DNA of 64,000 nt from Hallerella sp963660435 (GCA_963660435.1 CAVKYI010000009.1:1-64000), one strand, 5' to 3'; positions 17,749 through 27,335 are shown, counted from the stretch's first letter. The notes: generated by a model from the sequence alone, not told the origin. Made by a program: numbers and translations.

Positions 17749-17779
17749 AAAGCCCCGAACCTAAAAGTCCAGGGCTTTG
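17749..17779 (-). terminator. Rho-independent terminator of cysS
   Basis: On the minus strand an 11-pair stem (AAGCCCTGGAC with GTTCGGGGCTT, two G-U pairs) with loop TTTTAG is followed by a T-run. It lies about 25 bases after the cysS stop. Confidence 0.85.
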
Positions 17780-17803
17780 TCAAAATTTTGAACTTGCGAA
17801 AAT

Positions 17804-19219
17804 TTACTTGCGGCTCCAGGTCGTTCCCTGCGGACCGTCCTTGATTTCGACGCCTTTTTCCTTGAGCAGATCGCGGATGCGGTCGCTTTCCGCCCAGTTC
17901 TTCGCCTTGCGGGCTTCGGAACGCTTTGCGACAAGCGCTTCGATTTCCGCCGAGTCGTCCGCGACATTCGGGTCCTGCTTTTTCGCAAATTCCTTGCGCG
18001 GTTCGTCGAGCTTTAGTCCCAGCACCCGATCGAAATCCAGAACCAGCGCGGCCTTTTCGCCTTCGGAAAGATCCGTCTTGAGAACGCTGTTCAGAATGCC
18101 GAGCGCGCGCGGCATGTTCAAATCGTCGCCGATCGCGTTCTTGAATTCCTCGTGCCACTTCTTCGCCGCATCCGTTTCGATAGCCGTCGCCTTTCCGATC
18201 AGCGGGTCCGTTTTCCTGTGCAGGCTCTTGAGAGCTTCCCGTGCGCTGTTGAGCGATTCGAAGCTGAAGTTCAGATAGTTCCGATAATGGCTCGTGAGCG
18301 CGAACAGGCGATAGTCCAGCGGATTGTAGCCTTTGTCCTTCAGCACATCGACCGTCAGGAATTCACCGGAACTCTTGCTCATCTTGGCTCCGTCGAGCCG
18401 CAAGAATTCACCGTGCATCCAGAACCGGCTGAAAGGCTTTCCCGTTGCGCATTCGCTCTGGGCGATTTCGTTTGTGTGGTGGACGCGGATATGGTCCGTT
18501 CCGCCGCAGTGGATGTCGAGAGTCGGACCGTTATACTTCATCGCCATCGCGGAGCATTCGATGTGCCAGCCGGGAAATCCCACACCCCACGGGCTGTCCC
18601 ATTCCATCAGGCGGTGCTTGTCCTTGGGGCTGAACTTCCAAAGCGCAAAATCCGTCGGAGCGCGCTTTTCGCCCATATCGATTCGGGAGCCCTGGCGCAA
18701 GTTTTCCACGTCCAGACGGGCGAAATCCGCATAGCGCGGGAACTTGAGGCTATCGAAATAGATACCGTCGGACGTCCGATACGTGAATCCCTTTTCTTCG
18801 AGGACCTTTACCAGGTCGATCTGTTCCTGGATGTGATCCGTCGCGCGAACCCATTTCGTCGGTTCCTGGATGTTCAGTGCGTGCCAATCCCGGAAGAAAG
18901 CGTCCATGTAGAACTTCGCAATATCCCACACGGATTTTCCTTCGCGGAGAGCGCCTTTTTCCATCTTGTCGTCGCCGGTATCGCCGTCGCTCGTGAGATG
19001 CCCGACATCGGTGATGTTCACGATGTGGTTTAACTTGTACCCATAGTATTCCAGCGTCCGGCAGAGCGTATCTTCAAAAATATACGTGCGCAGGTTTCCG
19101 ATGTGCGCATAGTGATAGACGGTCGGTCCGCAGCAATACATCTTGACCGTATCGTTTCCGGGGAGAAGAGCGAACGGTTCCTTCTTGCGGGTTGCCGTAT
19201 TGTAAAATGCAAGAGCCAT
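17804..19219 (-). CDS. cysS: Cysteinyl-tRNA synthetase
   Basis: This class I synthetase charges tRNA-Cys. The 471-residue length fits. Signature elements are present: YCCGPTVYHYAHIGNLRTY near residues 28-46 with the first zinc cysteine and the HIGN form of the HIGH motif, GWHIECSAMA (zinc cysteine), CGGTDHIRVHHTNE (zinc His/Glu), and KMSKS at about residue 285. It is the last gene of a minus-strand run that also holds the second synthetase gene, gltX. The tRNA-Cys gene is in the same window at 32.9 kb but is not linked to it. Confidence 0.97.
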   Translation of the reverse strand: MALAFYNTATRKKEPFALLPGNDTVKMYCCGPTVYHYAHIGNLRTYIFEDTLCRTLEYYGYKLNHIVNITDVGHLTSDGDTGDDKMEKGALREGKSVWDIAKFYMDAFFRDWHALNIQEPTKWVRATDHIQEQIDLVKVLEEKGFTYRTSDGIYFDSLKFPRYADFARLDVENLRQGSRIDMGEKRAPTDFALWKFSPKDKHRLMEWDSPWGVGFPGWHIECSAMAMKYNGPTLDIHCGGTDHIRVHHTNEIAQSECATGKPFSRFWMHGEFLRLDGAKMSKSSGEFLTVDVLKDKGYNPLDYRLFALTSHYRNYLNFSFESLNSAREALKSLHRKTDPLIGKATAIETDAAKKWHEEFKNAIGDDLNMPRALGILNSVLKTDLSEGEKAALVLDFDRVLGLKLDEPRKEFAKKQDPNVADDSAEIEALVAKRSEARKAKNWAESDRIRDLLKEKGVEIKDGPQGTTWSRK

Positions 19220-19239
19220 ATTTCCTTCCGGTTAAAAAG

Positions 19240-21672
19240 TTAGCGTTTTTTGGCGCGGCGTTCGAAGTTCAGCCAGTCGAACATGGGAAGCAGCGCACGA
19301 TTCTGCGGATTTTCCGCGTCCGCGAGATATTTCCGGTATGCGGCAAACGCCTGGTTTTCGAGCGATGTTTTGTCGATGTTCAGCTGCATCCAACCCGCCA
19401 TCGAGATGAGGCCCGTAATGTGCGAAATCACGTTTTCATCGTATTCGGCGGAAGCCTTTTCGATAAGCTCGGAAAGTTTTCGGTAAAACATTCGGCCCGT
19501 GCCGCCGAACGAGAAGCTCGTCTGAAGTTCGACCGCTTCGTCGATTAACTTGTGCGTATCGTCCAGGAGTTTCGGGTCATGCGCTTTCAGATATTGCAGA
19601 GCCATCTCGTGAATCTTCGCGTTGATTTCGAGGCTCAGGACCTTGCGCATCGTATCGGTCAGCGTATGGTCGGAATCGGCGAGCGAATCGATGGAGAGGC
19701 CGTGGGAAAGCGCAAAGCCGTCGAAAGCGTGGGTGACTTCTTCCAAGCGGGACTTCGTCAAAAGCTGATTGACGTGACGGAGAGAATCGCTCATCAGATG
19801 CCGCAAGCGGATGACGTAGGCGGTCGGGAAAAGTTCCTTCAGCTTGTCGAACGAGAGGTTCGAATCGTTCACGAACGGGAGGCTCTTTTCGTCGAACCCG
19901 CCGAACGTGGCAACGGTAACGCGTCCCATGTTGTCCGTCAGGACAAGAATCGTCGCCTCCGTTCTCTCGTCGATATCCGCGTCGTCAAATATCGCATGGA
20001 CAACGGTCTCCCGCTTTCTCGATCCGACGATTTTCGCTTCGATCCGCGAATCGAGCGTCGAAGGATCCTCGTAGCGATCGAGTCCCATGTGCAGGACAAC
20101 GGCCCGTTCCGCAAGCAGCTTGAGGGCGACGGGCATTTCGGGCACCGCATAGCGGACAAAGACCTCGGCGCCGTTCCAGTGGTGTTCATTGGAAGTCGCC
20201 CGTCCGAGTATGCTCATGAACTGGTCGCGCAGCGGATGGTAATCGGGCAGGAACGGTTTGAAAAGTTCCATGGCGCGTTCCGCGTAGCGCATGTTCTGCA
20301 CCGGTTCAAGTCCCTCGATATCGTTGAAAAACCAACCGCAGCTCGTAAACGAGAACAGGCAGAACTTCTGGATTTCGAGCAGTCGAATGGCACTTGTCCG
20401 TTGCTTTCCATCTTCCGGATTCTTGAGAATTTCGGTGAGGAACTTTTCCTTGCGAGCTGTTTCCTCGGGCTTCACCAGAACATCGATGTAGCGGTTTCGC
20501 GCCTCCCACGGATCGACTTTGGAAATCTTTTCGAATTCACGCAGATAGACTTCGTCCGCAAATTTCTTGAGGAAATTCATCGCGTCGCGAAGCGGTGTTC
20601 TCCATTTCTGGTTCCAGCCCGGGCCGCCGCCCGTCGAACATCCGCAATCCCGATACCAGCGTCCGACCCCATGGGCGCAGCTCCAGGCGCATCCTTCGGA
20701 ATAGACATTCTTGAGCTTTACTTCGAAGCGTGGCGGAAAATGTTCGCGAAACCAGCCGAAGTTCACCGGGACCATTTCATGCTCCGGAGCGTAGCGGTTA
20801 AAGAGCCAGGCCGCGCACATGTCGCCAAAAGGTTCGTGATGTCCGTAGGATTCTCCGTCCGTCCCGATGCTCACCAGCTGGGCGTCTTCGCGGTTCGGGT
20901 CAAAGGCATCCTGGATTCGCTTGCCAAAGACGTTCGCGTCGCGCAAAAGATGTTCAAACCCGACAGCGCTCGAAAGCCACGGATTGTAGAAGAAAACATC
21001 CAGGTAACCGTCGCAAATTTTATTGCCCTCGGCATCGACCGGAAAAATCCGATAGGGACGCGTCGTATCGACGTCCGTGTTTTCGCACGGTTTCCAGTCT
21101 CCGCCGGCAAGCGGACGAAAGCTTTCGGCCTGGGTTGGCGAAAGAATCGTGAACTGGATTCCTTCGCGGATCAAATCGACGACAACATCCATGTTGATAG
21201 CGGTTTCGGCGAGCCACATCGCCTCCGGCTTTCTCCCGAAATGCGTTTCGAAGTCGCGGATTCCCCAGCGAATCTGCGTTATCCTGTCTTCTTTCGACGC
21301 GAGCGGCATGATGATATGGTTATACACCTGCGCGATGGCGTTTCCGTGCCCGAGACGTTCGACGCTCTTCGCATCGGCTTCTTGAATCCGACGGTAGGTT
21401 TCCGGAAGATGTGTCCGAATCCAGCCGATAAGGGTCGGGCCGAAATTGAAGCTCATGTATTCGTAATTGTTCACGATGTCCTGAATCCGCCCGGAACCAG
21501 AAAGAATCCGGCTTGCGGCATTCGGGCTGTAGCACTGCGCAGCGATCCGGTCGTTCCAATCGTGGAACGGAGAAGCGCTCGGCTGGTTTTCGATTTCGCC
21601 GGTCCAGGGATTTTCACGCGGGGGCTGGTAGAAGTGTCCGTGAATTGTGAAGTATAGCGGTTGTTTTGTCAT
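19240..21672 (-). CDS. GH57-type protein with DUF3536
   Basis: The 810-residue protein starts with YFTIHGHFYQPPRENPWTG, the family-57 glycoside hydrolase opening strand, and carries MWLAETAINMDVVVDLIREG and ISIGTDGESYGHHEPFGDM, where the catalytic-type acids of GH57-like enzymes lie. The second half matches the DUF3536 region that accompanies this subgroup. The likely role is alpha-glucan (glycogen or maltodextrin) processing in the cytoplasm, since no signal peptide is seen. The exact activity of this subgroup is not settled. It sits between queA and cysS with short gaps, so it is expressed with translation-related genes. Confidence 0.85.
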   Translation of the reverse strand: MTKQPLYFTIHGHFYQPPRENPWTGEIENQPSASPFHDWNDRIAAQCYSPNAASRILSGSGRIQDIVNNYEYMSFNFGPTLIGWIRTHLPETYRRIQEADAKSVERLGHGNAIAQVYNHIIMPLASKEDRITQIRWGIRDFETHFGRKPEAMWLAETAINMDVVVDLIREGIQFTILSPTQAESFRPLAGGDWKPCENTDVDTTRPYRIFPVDAEGNKICDGYLDVFFYNPWLSSAVGFEHLLRDANVFGKRIQDAFDPNREDAQLVSIGTDGESYGHHEPFGDMCAAWLFNRYAPEHEMVPVNFGWFREHFPPRFEVKLKNVYSEGCAWSCAHGVGRWYRDCGCSTGGGPGWNQKWRTPLRDAMNFLKKFADEVYLREFEKISKVDPWEARNRYIDVLVKPEETARKEKFLTEILKNPEDGKQRTSAIRLLEIQKFCLFSFTSCGWFFNDIEGLEPVQNMRYAERAMELFKPFLPDYHPLRDQFMSILGRATSNEHHWNGAEVFVRYAVPEMPVALKLLAERAVVLHMGLDRYEDPSTLDSRIEAKIVGSRKRETVVHAIFDDADIDERTEATILVLTDNMGRVTVATFGGFDEKSLPFVNDSNLSFDKLKELFPTAYVIRLRHLMSDSLRHVNQLLTKSRLEEVTHAFDGFALSHGLSIDSLADSDHTLTDTMRKVLSLEINAKIHEMALQYLKAHDPKLLDDTHKLIDEAVELQTSFSFGGTGRMFYRKLSELIEKASAEYDENVISHITGLISMAGWMQLNIDKTSLENQAFAAYRKYLADAENPQNRALLPMFDWLNFERRAKKR

Positions 21673-21695
21673 TTGATTACCGTTAATTTGTACGC

Positions 21696-22745
21696 TCAGA
21701 GAATCAGCATCCCATCACCATAGCTGAACAGGTGAAGTCCGTGCTCCACCGCATAGCGATAGGCGCAGAGCGTGTTCTCGCGACCGTAAAAAGCAGCGAC
21801 CAGTAAAATCAGGGAGCTTTTCGGCCAGTGAAAGTTGGTGAGAAGACCGTCGGCGATTTTGTAGCGGTATCCCGGGTAGAAGAAAGCGTGCGTGGTTCCC
21901 GTCTGCGGGACAAGCGTTCCGTCGTCTTTCGCGATGGTCTCGATGACGCGTGTGCTGGTCGTGCCGATGGGAACGATGCGCCCGCCCGACTTTTTCGCTG
22001 CGTTGATGATTTCCGCGTTTTCCTCCGTGAGTTCGTAATGTTCCCCGTGCATCTTGTGTAGGCGAAAATCCTCCTCGGAGATGTTCTGGAACGTTCCCGG
22101 TCCGACGTGCAGCGTGACTTCGGCAACTTTTACGCCTTTCGCCTTCAGGTCCGCCATCATCTGTTCGTTGAAGTGGAGACTTGCCGTCGGAGCCGCAACC
22201 GCGCCCGAATACTTGGCGAAAATCGTCTGGTAGGCGATTTTGTCTTCTTCATCGTCGGGCCTATCGATATAAGGCGGAAGCGGAACGTGCCCCTGCCGGT
22301 TCATCACGGATTCCAGTTCTACGGGGCTAACATCAAACCGCAAGATTCTCGCGCCATCCGGATTAATTTGTTCGACCGTCGTTCTGATTCCGGCGATTTC
22401 CAGTTCGCGTCCCACCCGAAACGCCTTGCCGGGACGCACCCAGGATTCCCACCGGGCCTTTCCCGAAGCATCCGGAAAAAGCGTCTGCACCAGGAGAATT
22501 TCCACTTCGCCGCCGTGTTCCGTCCGCCCGAAAAGCCGCGCAGGAATCACCTTCGTATTGTTCACGACGATGCAGTCGCCGGGCCGAAAATACTCGACGA
22601 TTCTCGGAGCGGGAACGATTTCTAGCGAGCCGTTTCCATCCTTGGGACAGTGCAGAATTTTTGTCTTGCCCTTGCCCGGGGAACGCGTCGCGATCAATTC
22701 CTTTGGGAACTCGAACGCGTAATCGGAAAGATGACTTGAAATCAT
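21696..22745 (-). CDS. queA: S-adenosylmethionine:tRNA ribosyltransferase-isomerase (queuosine synthesis)
   Basis: QueA transfers the ribosyl part of AdoMet to preQ1 at tRNA position 34, giving epoxyqueuosine. The 349-residue protein shows the family motifs DYAFEFPKELIA at the start, VNNTKVIPARLFG near residue 62, APTASLHFNEQM, VTLHVGPGTF, MHGEHYEL and THAFFYPG near the C-terminus. The start at 22745 was taken because the known N-terminus (ISSHLSDYAF) begins there. It overlaps the WYL gene stop by four bases (ATGA), indicating coupling. No other queuosine gene is in the window. Confidence 0.96.
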   Translation of the reverse strand: MISSHLSDYAFEFPKELIATRSPGKGKTKILHCPKDGNGSLEIVPAPRIVEYFRPGDCIVVNNTKVIPARLFGRTEHGGEVEILLVQTLFPDASGKARWESWVRPGKAFRVGRELEIAGIRTTVEQINPDGARILRFDVSPVELESVMNRQGHVPLPPYIDRPDDEEDKIAYQTIFAKYSGAVAAPTASLHFNEQMMADLKAKGVKVAEVTLHVGPGTFQNISEEDFRLHKMHGEHYELTEENAEIINAAKKSGGRIVPIGTTSTRVIETIAKDDGTLVPQTGTTHAFFYPGYRYKIADGLLTNFHWPKSSLILLVAAFYGRENTLCAYRYAVEHGLHLFSYGDGMLIL

Positions 22746-23710
22746 AGCGCCTTGACCGATTCCTTCAGCTTTTTCCGCAGGTTCGCCTTCAGCGGTTCCG
22801 GTTCGAGGATCTTCACGTCGGGAAGAACGCTTAGAAGCCAACCTTCCAGATCGGGCGTATCGTAGATGGAAAGTTCTACCGTCATCGGTTCCTGTTTCCT
22901 GATTTTTACCGGAGGATTAAAATGCGCTTCGCGGAACTGCGCAGCGAGCCACGACGACTTGATTTCCATCACGAGCCGAATCTTTTCGAACGCGGCGCCG
23001 CTGAACTTTCCAAAACAGTTCCGAAAAAGATTCCTGTAGTCGAAATCGACGGGAGGAAAGAACCCGCCTGTCCGGCGGAAATTCCGGATTCGGCGCACGG
23101 CAAAGAACTTGACAACACCATCCGACAGGGCGATGAGATAGAGCGTGTCGATTCGCAAGACGAGCTTTAACGGGCAGACTTCGAGCCTTTCTTCCTGCGC
23201 CAGATCCTTAGCCGGAACATACGTGATGAAAAGCTTCGCCCGAGACTTGATCGCTTCGAGCATCTTGTCGATTTCCGCTTCGCGGAAGCTCAGGTTTTCG
23301 CTGTATTCCGAAAACGGTCCCAGATCGACGATGAAATCGTTATCGACGCTGACCGCATGGCTCATCGTTTCGGAATCCGCATTTTCGTCTCCGCAGAGAT
23401 ATTCGATAGCCTTCTTGACGTTCTTGCCGTGAGCGGTCGTTCCGACGCTATCGAGAACCTTTTGGGCCGACTTGAGCCCACGGATAATCGCTTCGGGTCG
23501 CTTTGCCGACGACGCCTGGATAAAGAACTTCTTCGTTTTCTTTTCCTGTTTCAGCCCGCAATTTTCCGATTCCAGCGTTTCGATATAGCGATAGATCGTA
23601 CGCTGGTCGCGCCCCATGTAGTCCGCTAGTTCCCGAAGCGTTGCCGGCTTGTTGGGCGGACTCAGTCGCATTTTCAGCTGGGTCAGTTTTTCATACGTTG
23701 ATTTCGACAT
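22742..23710 (-). CDS. WYL-domain transcriptional regulator
   Basis: The 322-residue protein has an N-terminal helix-turn-helix of HTH_11 type (TLRELADYMGRDQRTIYRYIETLE, about residues 27-50) and a middle WYL domain (about 145-225) with LFITYVPAKD and LRIDTLYLIALSDG, where the WYL motif is degenerate. WYL proteins bind small ligands or nucleic acid and often repress stress or defence genes. The ATG at 23710 has AAGGAG upstream; an earlier in-frame start is weaker. No defence gene is adjacent; the partner by position is the BON-like protein. Confidence 0.85.
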   Translation of the reverse strand: MSKSTYEKLTQLKMRLSPPNKPATLRELADYMGRDQRTIYRYIETLESENCGLKQEKKTKKFFIQASSAKRPEAIIRGLKSAQKVLDSVGTTAHGKNVKKAIEYLCGDENADSETMSHAVSVDNDFIVDLGPFSEYSENLSFREAEIDKMLEAIKSRAKLFITYVPAKDLAQEERLEVCPLKLVLRIDTLYLIALSDGVVKFFAVRRIRNFRRTGGFFPPVDFDYRNLFRNCFGKFSGAAFEKIRLVMEIKSSWLAAQFREAHFNPPVKIRKQEPMTVELSIYDTPDLEGWLLSVLPDVKILEPEPLKANLRKKLKESVKAL

Positions 23711-23724
23711 TCCAGTCTCCTTCC

Positions 23725-24972
23725 TTATCCATTTTCCATGCAAAGATGGATCGGAACATCCATCCCTTTCGTCGCACGGTCAACGATTCTGTTCAACACT
23801 TTCTTTTGAATGATACCCAAAGGTTCGCATTTCACGACAATCTCGTCAGCCAGGGGAATTACGCGCAAGCGACATTTCGCAAGATAGCTACTCGAGCGCA
23901 GCGCAAGAGAAAGCCTTTCCGCCTGTTCCGTCACATAGGGAGACGGACGCGAAACAGCTTTTAGTTCAAACGTCAGATTGCGGAGACCGGGAACGTCTCC
24001 GAGGCGTTCCTTGGCTTTCGAAAGATCGCTTTCCGCAAAATAAAAGGCCCTAACCGTCGCCTTTCCGTTTCTGACTTCGATTTCGTCATTGAAAAGCGGG
24101 GAATCCTTTTCGCCTACGACCTCGGCGATCCGACCGCGAATATCCTCGTCCGTCACGGGTGTCGCGGGTTCCACACGGACAAGATCGATTACGCCACGAA
24201 AATTTCGCATGCGCCGCACGGATTCCAGAATGTTCTTTCTGTCGGGAAAGCGTTCCACCGTCCCATGGACATAGGCGACCGCATGGACAACGTCCCATTT
24301 CAAAAGACCGGGAAGTACCGAGAACCGTTCCGAGATACATTCGGAAAGGCGTTCCCTCAAAAGAGAATCCGGCACGAGCTGCTTTTCTTGCGGAAGCGTG
24401 ATGAACAGGACCTTTCCGTTTTCCAGCTGCACCACGAGCTTTTCTTCGCCCCGATCCGCCACAGACCCGACGACCACGCCGAACGCCTTTCGCAACACGT
24501 GATACACCGGATCGCCTAGAAGCGAGACTCCGCATTGCGCAGGCAGCAGCCGAAATCCCATCGGCGCCTTGTCGTCAAAACGCGTCATCGAAGGACGGAC
24601 AAACCTTTCGAGACGGTTGCCGCCAAAGTCCAGATCGATAACTTCTTCCGTCTGTGTCTTGTAGAGAGCCTTTACACGCCCCGGAGACTCCTTGCCGTCG
24701 ATATAGACCCAATCGTTCAGAGCGATTCTGTTCTTGCCGAGCAGCTTGGCATATTCGGAACCATCCTCCGGACGTCCGAAATACATTTCGTGAGAAAAGG
24801 CGAGAAAGAACGCGCCGCATACCGAGCATCGACAGACAAGGGGAATGCCCGGACGCACCGCGCAATGAACCGAAAAAGTCTCCTTCGCGAGGACATCGTG
24901 TCGCGTAATCGCTCGACACTCCTTGCAATAGAGAGTTCTGTCCAAAATCTTGTGCGTCCAGGTCTTGAGCAT
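23725..24972 (-). CDS. BON-like protein with an N-terminal cysteine (zinc-type) region
   Basis: The 415-residue protein lacks a signal peptide. The N-terminus carries CKEC (about residue 16) and CRCSVC (about residue 48), a probable four-cysteine metal site. A barrel-like region follows at about 85-120 (RIALNDWVYIDGKESPGRV). From about residue 230 there are two units that look like BON domains (VVHAVAYVHGTVERFPDRK followed by RNFRGVIDLVRVE, and IEVRNGKATVRAFYFAESDL). BON domains usually bind membranes or ligands. The gene starts one base after the gltX stop and precedes the WYL regulator by 14 bases. The function is unknown. Confidence 0.55.
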   Translation of the reverse strand: MLKTWTHKILDRTLYCKECRAITRHDVLAKETFSVHCAVRPGIPLVCRCSVCGAFFLAFSHEMYFGRPEDGSEYAKLLGKNRIALNDWVYIDGKESPGRVKALYKTQTEEVIDLDFGGNRLERFVRPSMTRFDDKAPMGFRLLPAQCGVSLLGDPVYHVLRKAFGVVVGSVADRGEEKLVVQLENGKVLFITLPQEKQLVPDSLLRERLSECISERFSVLPGLLKWDVVHAVAYVHGTVERFPDRKNILESVRRMRNFRGVIDLVRVEPATPVTDEDIRGRIAEVVGEKDSPLFNDEIEVRNGKATVRAFYFAESDLSKAKERLGDVPGLRNLTFELKAVSRPSPYVTEQAERLSLALRSSSYLAKCRLRVIPLADEIVVKCEPLGIIQKKVLNRIVDRATKGMDVPIHLCMENG

Positions 24973-24973
24973 C

Positions 24974-26443
24974 TTAGGCTTGCATCAGAGGTTCCGCAAC
25001 GTCTATCCGGCGAAGCGTCTCGTCCTTTCCGACGACTTCGAAAAGTTCCCACAGGCCGGGACCTGCCGTCACTCCGGAAACAGCGAGACGGACCGCGCCG
25101 ACCAAGTCGCCGAGCTTGCATCCGCGGCTTTCCGCCAAGGCAAGGAAGCCTTTTTCTATTTCCGCGGTCTTGAATGGTTCCACGGAGGCAAGCATTTCGC
25201 GAACAGCGTGCGCGACCGCACGGCTTCCGGGTCCCCACTGCTTGCGCATACCCTTTTCGTCATAAGACGTCGGCGCCTTGAAAAAGTACAAGGACATTTC
25301 CGCGAGATCCTTCAGGAAATGCGCACGGGGCTTCAAGAGTTCGACGATTGCGTTCAGACGTTCCGACGATTCGTTTTCGACCGAAACGCCCAATTTTTCA
25401 AGGCCGCCTTTCATCTCGGCGAGAAGCGTTTCGTTCGGTGTCGTGTGGATGTGCTGCATGTTCATCCACTGCAATTTTTTCGTGTCGAACTTTACCGCTG
25501 TCGGGTGGATGTTTTCCAGTCTGAACGCGCCGATCATTTCTTCAAGAGTCATCACTTCGCGGTCGTCGCCAGGATTCCAGCCCAAAAGCGCGAGATAGTT
25601 CACGAGGGTTTCCGGCAAGTATCCCAGTTCGCGGAATTCCCCGACGGAAGCAGCTCCGTTGCGCTTCGAGAGCTTTCCACCATTTTTGGAATCGAGAATC
25701 ACGGGCAGATGGCACCAGACGGGCGCTTCCCAGCCAAAAGCCTTGTAGAGCAACACATGCTTCGGAGTCGAACTGATCCATTCGTCTCCGCGCAAGACGT
25801 GGGTAGTCCCCATCAGATGGTCATCGACGACGCTCGCAAAATGATAGGTCGGATAGCCGTCGCGCTTGATAAGGACCAGATCGTCCAAAAGCTCGTTCCT
25901 GTATTCGATGTGTCCGCGGACCAGATCGTCAAAACCCGTCACGCCGCTTTCCGGAATCTTGAAGCGAATAACGGCCTTTTCTCCGGCGGCAATCCGGCGT
26001 TCCGCCTCTTCGCGCGGAATGTTTCGACAGTGTCGATCGTATCCCGTTTCCGCGACGCCCGCCTTCTTCTGTTCGACGCGAATTTCGTTCAGGCGTTCCT
26101 CGGAGCAGAAGCAGTAATAGGCAAGACCCGCATCCAGAAGCTTTTGAATTTCGCGGTGGTAGATATCTAGGCGTTCACTCTGGAAATACGGTCCGCAGTC
26201 GCCCTCGTTTCCGGGACCTTCGTCCCAGTTCAAGCCCAGCCATTTCAGGTCGCGCATCAGATCCTTGAGCGCATCCTCGTTGTAACGCTTGCGGTCGGTA
26301 TCCTCGATTCGCAGATAAAAAGTTCCGCCTGTCGCCTTGGCAAAAAAGTAGTTGTAAATCGCGGTACGCGCTCCGCCGACATGCAAATAGCCGGTGGGAC
26401 TCGGAGCAAAGCGGACACGGACCTTGCGTGTAGAATCAGACAT
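24974..26443 (-). CDS. gltX: Glutamyl-tRNA synthetase
   Basis: This 489-residue class I synthetase has the N-terminal RFAPSPTGYLHVGGARTA (HIGH-type motif HVGG), IEDTDRKRY, the CFCSEE segment and KLSKRNGAASV (KMSKS-type motif) near residue 255, followed by the helical anticodon-binding domain. It attaches glutamate to tRNA-Glu and, if the organism uses the transamidation route, perhaps also to tRNA-Gln. It is the first gene of the minus-strand run reaching cysS. Upstream is a long repeat-bearing gap. Confidence 0.96.
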   Translation of the reverse strand: MSDSTRKVRVRFAPSPTGYLHVGGARTAIYNYFFAKATGGTFYLRIEDTDRKRYNEDALKDLMRDLKWLGLNWDEGPGNEGDCGPYFQSERLDIYHREIQKLLDAGLAYYCFCSEERLNEIRVEQKKAGVAETGYDRHCRNIPREEAERRIAAGEKAVIRFKIPESGVTGFDDLVRGHIEYRNELLDDLVLIKRDGYPTYHFASVVDDHLMGTTHVLRGDEWISSTPKHVLLYKAFGWEAPVWCHLPVILDSKNGGKLSKRNGAASVGEFRELGYLPETLVNYLALLGWNPGDDREVMTLEEMIGAFRLENIHPTAVKFDTKKLQWMNMQHIHTTPNETLLAEMKGGLEKLGVSVENESSERLNAIVELLKPRAHFLKDLAEMSLYFFKAPTSYDEKGMRKQWGPGSRAVAHAVREMLASVEPFKTAEIEKGFLALAESRGCKLGDLVGAVRLAVSGVTAGPGLWELFEVVGKDETLRRIDVAEPLMQA

Positions 26444-27240
26444 GTAAAACCTCGGATAAAATTTTCTTTCAAATTCCAGGGTAAAAATAGATTTTCCACC
26501 ATCACGAGACGAGAGACGTTTTTATTTGTATGTCAAAATTTGACAGGTTTTCGCCTGGCGGCGGATAGGGCGCCAGTCTGCCGACAGGCAGGCCTTCCCG
26601 GTGTTCAGAGCTTAGTTAGGAGATCTTGGAACTTAGAAAAGCGAAGCGAGCTTCTTTCTCAACTTTTCTCACTCCACTCTCCACACTTCACCCTTCACTC
26701 TCATCTAAGTTCTCAGTTCCAAGTTCTGACCATGGATCCTATCGGTCGCTGCGCTCCCTCCAGGATGACCGCTTGAAGAAAGGTTCGCTCAGATACAACT
26801 CTTCACACTCCACATTCCACACTCATCTACGATCTAAGCTCTCGGTTCTAAGCTCTGGCTATGGATCCTATCGGTCGCTCTGCTCCCTCCAGGATGACGG
26901 TGTAACGCGACTTCCGTTCAACATAACGAACCTTTACCGCCTACCGTCATTCTGGAGAGGCGAAGCCTCGACCCGCCTGCCGCGGGCAGGTAGAATCCAG
27001 CCTACTGTTCAGAGCTTAGTTCCGAGAGCTTGGAGCTTAGAGTCGCAAAGCGGTCCGCTTTACTTTTAAGCCTAGATGTATGCGATTCTAGAATCTAAGT
27101 TCTAAGCTCTAAGTTCTGACTTCCCTCCAGGATGACCGTTTATCGCGCAAGCCTTTACCGGTCCGCTAAACGAACACTCCTCTCTCCACACTCAACTCGT
27201 ACCGGGTTCCTTCTTTCAAAAAAAATCAAAAATTTTCGAT
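26444..27240. repeat. Intergenic mosaic of REP-like palindromes and CTTAG heptads
   Basis: No gene is apparent. Identifiable modules are TCTGCCGACAGGCAGGCC at 26577-26594; a CTTAG-type run at 26602-26664 that recurs at 37473-37540; two copies of a GGATCCTATCGG to CCAGGATGAC module (about 26732-26768 and 26861-26899); an inverted copy near 26946-26999 whose centre contains the palindrome CGCCTGCCGCGGGCAGG; and further CTAAG/TTCTAAG words up to about 27120. Confidence 0.65.
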
Positions 27241-27247
27241 TTTCCCC

Positions 27248-27274
27248 TTGACTTTTGTTTTGAATGATTATAAC
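27248..27274 (+). promoter_or_regulatory. Promoter of the rubrerythrin gene
   Basis: TTGACT at 27248-27253 and TATAAC at 27269-27274 form a plausible promoter with a short 15-base spacer. The Per box begins two bases after the -10 element, where a bound repressor would block RNA polymerase. Confidence 0.5.
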
Positions 27275-27275
27275 T

Positions 27276-27290
27276 TTGTAATGATTACAA
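27276..27290 (+). promoter_or_regulatory. Perfect Per/Fur-box palindrome (7-1-7)
   Basis: TTGTAATGATTACAA is a perfect 15-base inverted repeat with a single central base, the geometry of the PerR box (consensus TTATAATNATTATAA). It lies 45 bases before the rubrerythrin ATG and next to its -10 element. A PerR-type regulator is encoded two genes along. Confidence 0.8.
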
Positions 27291-27335
27291 CTTACTTCAA
27301 GGATGTGGTCATCACTTTCAACAAGGAGACAAAAA

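Noticed and set aside
19552..21657. 701-codon plus-strand frame over the GH57 gene
   Set aside because: It mirrors the GH57 reading frame and has no recognisable domain.
26626..27069. 147-codon plus-strand frame in the repeat region
   Set aside because: It runs through REP-like modules and low-complexity words; no protein-like signal.
26444..27120. Intergenic palindromes as an IS element or integron
   Set aside because: No transposase or integrase gene, no target-site duplication and no attC pattern is visible.
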